Source: JAGIBJ01 sp032119595 (GTDB lineage: Bacteria; Actinomycetota; Thermoleophilia; Solirubrobacterales; Solirubrobacteraceae). From it: a DNA stretch of 64,000 nt. The translations under genes and the position numbers were made by a program. The notes beneath the pieces were generated by a model. It worked only from the letters and a program-made list of their open reading frames with translations. It had not been told where the DNA came from and made no database searches. Shown piece by piece: positions 59,417-64,000 of this stretch (position 1 is its first letter; each line of letters starts with the position of its first letter). Where the stretch lies: positions 242,161 through 306,160 of the forward strand of contig JAUMBQ010000007.1 in assembly GCA_032119595.1 (NCBI GenBank), written 5' to 3'.

Positions 59417-60685
59417 ATGCGTAAACACGTCCTCGCCGCGGTCGCGGCGTTCTCCGCGACGCTGGCCAGCCCCGTCGCCGCCAGCCAGGCCGCGGTCTGT
59501 CCCACCCAGTTCACCGAGGCGGTTCCGACGACCATCAACGGCACGTCGCTGTGCCGGACGGCCGGGGAAGTGCCGTACGGCAGCACGAAGTTCTCCTACG
59601 TCAGGAACGGCGCGACGGTCACGCCGGTGCGCAAGAACCTCACCTTCTGGGCGTACCGGCCCGCCGAGTCGCCGACCTCGCCCGCGGACGGGTTCGCGAC
59701 CAAGAACACCAAGCGTCCGGTGATCATCTGGCTCCATGGCGGCTCGTTCGTCACCGGCTCCCCCACCGAGCTCGAGGGCTACGCGAAGCTCGTCTCCAGC
59801 TATGGCTTCGTGAGCGTCCTGCCGCGGTACCAGCTCGTCAACCAGAACGACCTGCTGAACATCGGGGCCTCGACCAACCTCTCGGTCGACTCGGTGTCGC
59901 AGGCCACGCAGCGCAACATCCAGACCAACGTCCGCTACCTCCGCGCGCGGGCGACCGCGCTTGGGATCAACCCGAACGCGATCTATGTGGCCGGCGTGTC
60001 AGCCGGCGGCATCACCACGATCCGCCTCACGACGCGCTCACAGGATCACGACCGCGGCGACCGCGACAACCTCGTCAACGCCTCGGGTGTCCCGACGGGT
60101 CTCGCCGCCCCGAACCAGTCGATCCAGTCCTCGACGGTGAACGGCGGCGTCGCGATCTCCGCCATGGAGTGCTTCCCGGGCCACGCCAATACGGTCAGGT
60201 TCTTCTACGACCTCGCCGGCGTGAACTGGGGCAACTGCTCGGTCGACACCAACACCACCGGCGACGCCCCGTTCTGGCTCTTCAGCGGCAACCACGACCA
60301 GACCATCAGCAACGGCTGGGTGACCGGAACCTGCACGGCGTACGCGGCCAAGTGCCAAGGCACCACGATCTACGCGCGCTACAACGCCCCGTACTTCGAA
60401 GGCCCCAACCACAGCGACGGCTCGTGGGGCACCTGCAAGCTGACGCCGACGGCAAGCGCGCAAACGCTTGGCGCGTGGTGGGTCAACGGTGTGGATAGCT
60501 TCCCGGGCGGCGACCACTTCCTCTCGGACGTGTACAGCTGCGATGCCCGAAGCGGCGTGTACCCGACCGGCCAGCCGACGCCGGGCCTGTTCAACAACCT
60601 GTACGGAGCCAAGCAGTACAAGACCGTGGCGCTCAACACGTACCAGGCGATTGAGCCTCTGGCTTCGGCGGCGCCGATCACCTGA
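59417..60685 (+). CDS. Secreted alpha/beta hydrolase (carboxylesterase-like)
   Basis: 422 residues from the ATG at 59417 (a GTG three codons earlier is possible; AGG precedes it). Signal peptide MRKHVLAAVAAFSATLASPVAASQA. Alpha/beta-hydrolase motifs: RPVIIWLHGGSFVTGSP with the oxyanion HGGS, ATALGINPNAIYVAGVSAGGITTIRL with nucleophile Ser in G-V-S-A-G-G, and GGDHF near the C-terminus as the likely His. Several Cys (CPTQF, SLCRT, MECF, GNCSV, CTAYAAKC, GTCK, YSCDA) suggest disulfides, fitting an extracellular enzyme. It resembles esterases acting on small esters or polymers; the substrate is unknown. Separate from the upstream operon (135-bp gap). Confidence 0.88.
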   Translation: MRKHVLAAVAAFSATLASPVAASQAAVCPTQFTEAVPTTINGTSLCRTAGEVPYGSTKFSYVRNGATVTPVRKNLTFWAYRPAESPTSPADGFATKNTKRPVIIWLHGGSFVTGSPTELEGYAKLVSSYGFVSVLPRYQLVNQNDLLNIGASTNLSVDSVSQATQRNIQTNVRYLRARATALGINPNAIYVAGVSAGGITTIRLTTRSQDHDRGDRDNLVNASGVPTGLAAPNQSIQSSTVNGGVAISAMECFPGHANTVRFFYDLAGVNWGNCSVDTNTTGDAPFWLFSGNHDQTISNGWVTGTCTAYAAKCQGTTIYARYNAPYFEGPNHSDGSWGTCKLTPTASAQTLGAWWVNGVDSFPGGDHFLSDVYSCDARSGVYPTGQPTPGLFNNLYGAKQYKTVALNTYQAIEPLASAAPIT

Positions 60686-60733
60686 TCGAGCCGTCGGAGG
60701 TCCTCACCGTTGCAGCGACCCCGAGAACGACAA

Positions 60734-60763
60734 AGGGCGTCACACCCTTCGGTGTGACGCCCT
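60734..60763 (-). terminator. Hairpin terminator ending the micro-ORF transcript
   Basis: AGGGCGTCACACC-CTTC-GGTGTGACGCCCT, a perfect 13-bp stem. On the minus strand it is followed by TTTGTCGTTCTC, a U-rich tail, so it best terminates minus-strand transcription, though it could also stop the hydrolase transcript on plus. Confidence 0.85.
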
Positions 60764-60799
60764 AGGCAGGCGTGGTGCGTGGTAGTCGGAGGCCGGGTT

Positions 60800-60853
60800 T
60801 CACGATGGCCGGCGCCCGTAGCGGTGAGGGCGGCGACCGTAACGGTGCGGCAT
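60800..60853 (-). CDS. Micro-ORF 3 of the tandem HRYGR peptide set (17 aa)
   Basis: Encodes MPHRYGRRPHRYGRRPS. Its ATG overlaps the stop of micro-ORF 2 (TGATG). Compared with the other two, His, Arg and Gly codons differ at third positions (CAC/CAT, CGC/CGT, GGC/GGT/GGG) while the motif PHRYGRRPHRYGR is unchanged, which argues for selection on the peptide. The 3' end diverges (RPS instead of TTTGKRGS). Confidence 0.65.
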   Translation of the reverse strand: MPHRYGRRPHRYGRRPS

Positions 60854-60921
60854 CAGGAGCCACGCTTGCCGGTCGTGGTGCGGCCGTAACGATGCGGACG
60901 ACGGCCGTAGCGGTGCGGCAT
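60853..60921 (-). CDS. Micro-ORF 2 of the tandem HRYGR peptide set (22 aa)
   Basis: Starts in the stop of micro-ORF 1 and ends in the start of micro-ORF 3, both by TGATG. The peptide is M + PHRYGRRPHRYGR + TTTGKRGS. It shares a 68-bp tandem unit with the end of micro-ORF 1; 68 is not a multiple of three, yet the TGATG arrangement restores the same frame for each copy. Confidence 0.65.
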   Translation of the reverse strand: MPHRYGRRPHRYGRTTTGKRGS

Positions 60922-61028
60922 CAGGAGCCACGCTTGCCGGTCGTGGTGCGGCCGTAGCGATGCGGACGGCGGCCGTAGCGATGCGGCTGGTCGAGCGGCG
61001 TGAGTTTGTTGATCGGCGTCGTGAACAT
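60921..61028 (-). CDS. Micro-ORF 1 of the tandem HRYGR peptide set (35 aa)
   Basis: ATG at 61028 with a ribosome-binding site GCAGGA eight bases upstream. It has a leader-like start, MFTTPINKLTPLDQ, followed by PHRYGRRPHRYGR and TTTGKRGS. The design, one acidic/neutral leader then repeated His-Arg-Tyr-Gly cores and two leaderless follow-on copies, is like a RiPP precursor or a small basic peptide family; no modification enzyme is recognised alongside. Strongly basic (eight Arg/Lys). Confidence 0.7.
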   Translation of the reverse strand: MFTTPINKLTPLDQPHRYGRRPHRYGRTTTGKRGS

Positions 61029-61058
61029 GGTGGTGTCCTGCGTGGTGTCGGGCAGCTC

Positions 61059-61132
61059 GTTTGCTGCGGTGAAACCACGATCTCGTCGATCGGCTTCCGC
61101 GTCTGTCGCCGACGAAACGCTCGTAATGTCAC
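61059..61132 (-). promoter_or_regulatory. Leader/promoter element of the micro-ORF cassette, copy 1
   Basis: Aligns without gaps to 61407-61480 at a fixed offset of 348 bp. Conserved on minus: TGACA, 21 bases, CAGACG, 15 bases, then CCACGATCTC's complement GAGATCGTGG followed by TTYCACCGCAGCAA. TGACA may be a -35 box. The CGCAGC/GCTGC arms form a small hairpin about 20 bases before the start of micro-ORF 1. In one frame both copies also read QTR....EIVV.PQQ, so a coding origin is not excluded. Confidence 0.6.
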
Positions 61133-61196
61133 CGTCGTTACACACGCCCGGTGGCGTCGAAACGCCCGGGGATCGAAGCGGTCTGAGAACGACAAA

Positions 61197-61224
61197 GGGC
61201 GCCGCACCCCCCGGTGCGACGCCC
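61197..61224 (-). terminator. Hairpin terminator between the two cassette copies
   Basis: Twelve-base arms with one mismatch (GGGCGCCGCACC / GGTGCGACGCCC, loop CCCC). On minus it is followed by TTTGTCGTTCTC, the same tail as the 60734 terminator, so the terminator has been duplicated with the leader. Confidence 0.75.
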
Positions 61225-61406
61225 CTCTCCGTCGTTTGGATCCTCGATCTCGGGCCAGCCGTTTCCAGCCGGGCCCCGTGTGCGATGCAGCCCCAGATGG
61301 GGCCGTGCCGAGCGCGTTACGGGCGCTGCGGCGAGATCCGGACACTGCGGCTCCACGCCGAAGCGCTGAGCATCTGCAGTGGCAGTTATGTGGTTCGCAG
61401 CGCTTT

Positions 61407-61480
61407 GGTTGCTGCGGTGGAACCACGATCTCGCACGAGCAAGGCCTCGTCTGCCACCGGGCCGACACCCCGAGTGTCAA
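61407..61480 (-). promoter_or_regulatory. Leader/promoter element, copy 2 (upstream cassette)
   Basis: Same conserved blocks as at 61059-61132, here with a full TTGACA (-35 type). The segment it would transcribe, 61225-61406, has no HRYGR peptide; an 18-codon ORF at 61373-61317 (MLSASAWSRSVRISPQRP) lacks a ribosome-binding site and is not called. The copy may be decayed or may drive an unrelated small RNA. Confidence 0.5.
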
Positions 61481-61529
61481 GCTCGCGACACAAGAGGAGA
61501 TCGGCCAGTGGCAGCCGGCAGCGAGCGTG

Positions 61530-62279
61530 TTACTTCGTCTGCGAGGTGCTCTCCTTCGCATTGCGCGCAGGGGATGCCGGGCGGGACGTCTCGATCGCGG
61601 CGGCGACCTTGGCCTCGTCGAGCTTCAGCTGCGCGGCGAGCCGCTTCGCGAACTCCGCCTGGTGCGCTTTGCGCGCCGCATCGCGAACGGCGTCGGCTTT
61701 GGTCAGCGCCGCCTTCACGGCCGCTTCGTCCTTGCCGGTGGCCTTGACGAGCGCCGCGATCAACGCGGTGTCATCCGCGCCGCCACGCGGCCCGCCGCCA
61801 CGGTGGCCGCCTGGGCCGCCGGCGCCCTTGCCGGGCGTGGTTCCGCTCGGCGCGTCCTTGGGCGGCGTCGTGCTCGAGGGCGTCGTGCCGGTCGGCTGGG
61901 CTGCCTTGGCTGGGCGCGACGCCTCCAGGGCGGTCGTGACGGTCGCCGATTCCACGCCGAGCGCATCGGCGATGGTCTTGGCTTCACTGGCCAGTTCAGT
62001 GGCGCGGTCCGGCTTCGTGTCGCTGTCGCGAACGGCCTTCATGGCGGCCTGGAGATCGGCGACGCTCACGCCGAGCTTCTTGGCAAGCGCGGTGGTGTTC
62101 GCGCCGAAGCCGCCACGGCCGGGCCCTCCAACGCGTTTGCCGTCTGGGGTCGTGGCGCTCGTAGCGGACGCGGTGCTGGTCGCGGTGACGCGCGTCTGGG
62201 CGGAGACGCCGCTGACGCCCATGACCATCGCGGCCGTGACGCCGAGCATGAGGGCGGGCTTGGTTCCGAGTTTGGGCAT
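61530..62279 (-). CDS. Secreted Ala-rich helical protein with LG-V-x-x-x-L repeats
   Basis: 249 residues from the ATG at 62279 (GAAGGA 10 bases upstream). Signal peptide KPALMLGVTAAMVMGVSGVSAQ. The mature part has three short helical units with a repeated pattern: LAKKLGVSVADLQAAMKAVR, IADALGVESATVTTALEAS and LAAQLKLDEAKVAAAIETS, each L.(K/D)(K/A)LG(V/L)....V..A. A Gly/Pro/His linker (GPGGHRGGGPRGG) separates units 2 and 3. This pattern occurs in a group of small secreted actinobacterial proteins with no known function. No Cys. Its gene is followed downstream by the micro-ORF cassettes on the same strand. Confidence 0.75.
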   Translation of the reverse strand: MPKLGTKPALMLGVTAAMVMGVSGVSAQTRVTATSTASATSATTPDGKRVGGPGRGGFGANTTALAKKLGVSVADLQAAMKAVRDSDTKPDRATELASEAKTIADALGVESATVTTALEASRPAKAAQPTGTTPSSTTPPKDAPSGTTPGKGAGGPGGHRGGGPRGGADDTALIAALVKATGKDEAAVKAALTKADAVRDAARKAHQAEFAKRLAAQLKLDEAKVAAAIETSRPASPARNAKESTSQTK

Positions 62280-62452
62280 CTGGTGGTTCCTTCGGGTGCG
62301 GAGTTCGTGGAGCGCGGGCATTCGCTGCTCCGTCTCCGACACCATCGGCCGCGCGCCTGGGAGCTTCCTGGGCGCCGTTTGGGAGTTCGGCGAGAGGGTC
62401 GGGCGGCGGCGCGGCGGTGGCCGCCCATCGCGGCAGTAACGTGCGGGCACTC

Positions 62453-63808
62453 ATGGCACTGGACCTCGCTGATCTCGCCAGACGCGCCGCCGAGTTCGGC
62501 GGTGACGAGGCGATCGCGAGCGTGTCGGTGCGGCGCGAGCTCGTCGCTCATGCTGGCCCCAGCGGCGCGCTCGTCCCACCGCGACGTACGTTCGACGTGC
62601 TCGTGCGGCTCCTCGTGCGCGACGGCGCCGGACGCCTCGGCGTCGCGCGGTGCTCCACCTCCACCAGCGACGCTCACCTCCAGGCGCTCGCTGACCGCGC
62701 CCACGACAATGCGGCCGCGTCGCCGATCAACCTCATGCGGCTGCCCGTCGTCGAGCAGGGACCTGCGCACGATGGCTTCGACGCCCTCACCGCCGACCTG
62801 GACCCCGCGCGGGCTGCGGGTGTCGCGCGCGCCGCCGCCTCGAGCGTCGGGTACGACCTCGGCTCTGGCCGCAGCGCGCTCTGGCGCGGTGAGGATGTGG
62901 AGACTGCGGTGGCGTCAAGCGACGGCGGCGCGGCGCAGGATCGCCGAACCGGTGCTCAGCTGATCGTCCGCGCGGCGGACTCCGATGGGCGGCTGACCGG
63001 CTTTGGTCAGGCCAGCGCCGCGGTCGCCGATCTGATCGACCCGCTGATGCTCGGGATAGCAGCGACGCCGCCGGCCGTGCCGTTCCGGGCGGGCTCGGGT
63101 CCGCTGCTTGCCTCGCGAGATGACCAGGTCGTCCTGCTTCCGGCTGCGCTCGCGCCCCTCCTGGAGGTCCTCGCTCGCGCCGCGTGCACCGGTCATGCGC
63201 ACGCAACGGGCACCAGTCCGTTTACCGGTCGGCTCGGCACTGCGGTGGCGGGCGCCTTGATCACGCTTTCCGACGATCCGCTCCACCCGGCGACGTTGCC
63301 CCGGTCGGGCGATGTCGAGGGTGTACCGGTGTCCCCGACCGTGTTGGTCGACGCGGGTGTGGAGCGCGACGTGGTGCATGACAGCATCTCGGCGGACGAG
63401 GCGGGGGCCGTATCGACCGGCCATGCCGCCGAGCTCGGTGGCTCGCCGGCCGGGCCGGCGCCTCGCAATCTCGTGTTGGACGCAGGCGGTGCCGCGTCGA
63501 CCGGCGAACTCGGCCTGGCGGGGCCATCGATCGTCATACCCGTCGTGGAGCGGGTGGTCCCGGCGGGTCCGGGGTCGAGTCGTTTCAGTGCCCTTGGGCG
63601 CGCCGCCTACGTCGTCGACGACGGCCAGCCGACGCAGCTCCTCGGCGATGTCGTCCTCAGCGGCGATCTCACCGACATGCTCGCGGGTATCGAGTCCCTC
63701 ACGGCCGCCACCGAGCTGGTCGCCACGCTCGATCGTTTGCCCGAGCGAACCCGAGCAACCCTCTGCCCCGCCGCCATGACGCGAGGACTAACCGTCCTCG
63801 CGGTTTAG
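62453..63808 (+). CDS. PmbA/TldE-family (TldD/E protease) protein
   Basis: 451 residues from the ATG at 62453. N-terminal domain (LARRAAEFGGDEAIASVSVRRELVAH; YDLGSGRSALWRGEDVETAVAS) then the C-terminal TldD/PmbA-type domain (TGHAHATGTSPFTGRLGTAVAGALITLSDDPLHP, quoted in order, and SGDVEGVPVSPTVLVDAG; PAPRNLVLDAGGAASTGEL). It has no HExxxH zinc motif, as expected of the PmbA/TldE partner, which works with TldD. TldD/E process peptides such as microcin B17; the partner TldD gene is not in the window. Several positions differ from the E. coli type, so it is a divergent member. Not strictly proven. Confidence 0.75.
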   Translation: MALDLADLARRAAEFGGDEAIASVSVRRELVAHAGPSGALVPPRRTFDVLVRLLVRDGAGRLGVARCSTSTSDAHLQALADRAHDNAAASPINLMRLPVVEQGPAHDGFDALTADLDPARAAGVARAAASSVGYDLGSGRSALWRGEDVETAVASSDGGAAQDRRTGAQLIVRAADSDGRLTGFGQASAAVADLIDPLMLGIAATPPAVPFRAGSGPLLASRDDQVVLLPAALAPLLEVLARAACTGHAHATGTSPFTGRLGTAVAGALITLSDDPLHPATLPRSGDVEGVPVSPTVLVDAGVERDVVHDSISADEAGAVSTGHAAELGGSPAGPAPRNLVLDAGGAASTGELGLAGPSIVIPVVERVVPAGPGSSRFSALGRAAYVVDDGQPTQLLGDVVLSGDLTDMLAGIESLTAATELVATLDRLPERTRATLCPAAMTRGLTVLAV

Positions 63809-63830
63809 AGGCGCGGAGTTCAGCGCGCCG

Positions 63831-64000
63831 CGCCGGTCGGCCACTCAGCGCCGGCAGGCCACTCCGCGCTGGCAGGCCCCTCAGCGCTGGCCGGGGCGTG
63901 AACGGCCAAAACCTGTCGCCAGGACAACAACAAATGGCCGCTCACCGCCGACCGGCAAGCCACTCCACGCCGTCAAGCCACTCCGCGCCGGCAGGCCACT
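63831..64000. repeat. 18-bp minisatellite interrupted by a 51-bp element (runs off the window)
   Basis: Units at 63831, 63849 and 63867 follow CGCCGGCAGGCCACTCCG with 1-4 changes, then a partial unit, the 51-bp dispersed element, and further units from 63968 (CGCCGTCAAGCCACTCCG) to the edge. It lies after the PmbA-like stop, with no gene recognised. Confidence 0.85.
63899..63949 (+). repeat. 51-bp dispersed element, copy B
   Basis: Ungapped match to 8360-8410 (37/51). Here CGGCCA/TGGCCG and CCTG/CAGG arms form a hairpin, and the element splits an 18-bp tandem array, as if inserted. Identity is highest over ATGGCCGCTCACC at its end. Confidence 0.5.

Noticed and set aside
61138..61356. 72-codon GTG frame in the upstream cassette
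   Set aside because: Reads through the terminator hairpin at 61197-61224, without a ribosome-binding site.
60800..61561. 254-codon minus-strand frame over the micro-ORF cassettes
   Set aside because: It runs through two terminators and has Arg/Ser/Pro-rich, non-domain sequence; the micro-ORFs with ribosome-binding site and TGATG links fit better.

Overview
The window is a single high-GC chromosomal segment with dense, short-spaced genes, frequent ATGA stop/start overlaps and many GTG starts. LexA with GAAC-N4-GTTC operators, the DnaE2/ImuB mutasome, an RNase P RNA, PucR, MMPL and DrrAB-type genes, and TadE-like N-termini all point to an actinobacterium. My best guess is Thermoleophilia/Solirubrobacterales; this is inferred from gene content, and no rRNA is present to prove it.

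Layout. 0-12 kb: end of a DtxR-type metal regulator, an ECF sigma factor with a SnoaL-like tail, a VOC protein, a LysM/transglycosylase cell-wall enzyme, cupin and SCP2 genes, PhzF-like and SDR enzymes separated from a TPR gene by an exact 81-bp tandem duplication, an acyl-CoA dehydrogenase divergent from an acyl-CoA synthetase, a flavodoxin-like gene and a glutamine amidotransferase. 11-22 kb: a secreted RTX-repeat protein, a PucR regulator, RidA, a thioredoxin-domain YyaL-type protein, an MMPL transporter and a non-adenylylated-type glutamine synthetase (the last two separated by a nested 125-bp inverted repeat), then a small membrane protein preceded by a clear c-di-AMP (ydaO) riboswitch.

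22-42 kb: a scattered SOS regulon. dnaE2, imuB (with a coupled small partner gene) and lexA each carry a palindromic SOS box within 4 bases of, or across, the start codon. Between them lie a secreted protein plus a truncated duplicate of its 3' end, a membrane diguanylate cyclase, a DrrAB-type exporter with a divergent TetR gene, a TadE-like protein, an EamA transporter, a nuclease-fold gene, rnpB, a 46-residue Cys-rich peptide beside an ECF sigma factor with a Cys-rich tail, a two-domain TerD protein and tRNA-Leu(GAG).

42.4-59.3 kb: the most unusual part, a roughly 17-kb operon of seven large genes plus a 14-codon linking ORF, nearly all translationally coupled, behind one good promoter. It encodes an endonuclease/exonuclease/phosphatase domain fused to an OTU-like cysteine-protease domain, a 1568-residue DUF6603-like beta-rich protein, unrecognised proteins of 809 and 1226 residues, and three paralogous Ig-like proteins. 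None has a signal peptide or membrane segment. I know of no described system with this make-up.

59.4-64 kb: a secreted alpha/beta hydrolase, then on the minus strand a set of three tandem micro-ORFs joined by TGATG overlaps, all encoding the motif PHRYGRRPHRYGR with silent codon differences. They sit in a partly duplicated leader/terminator cassette that ORF callers would miss. A secreted alanine-rich protein, a PmbA/TldE-like gene and an 18-bp minisatellite interrupted by a 51-bp dispersed element close the window.
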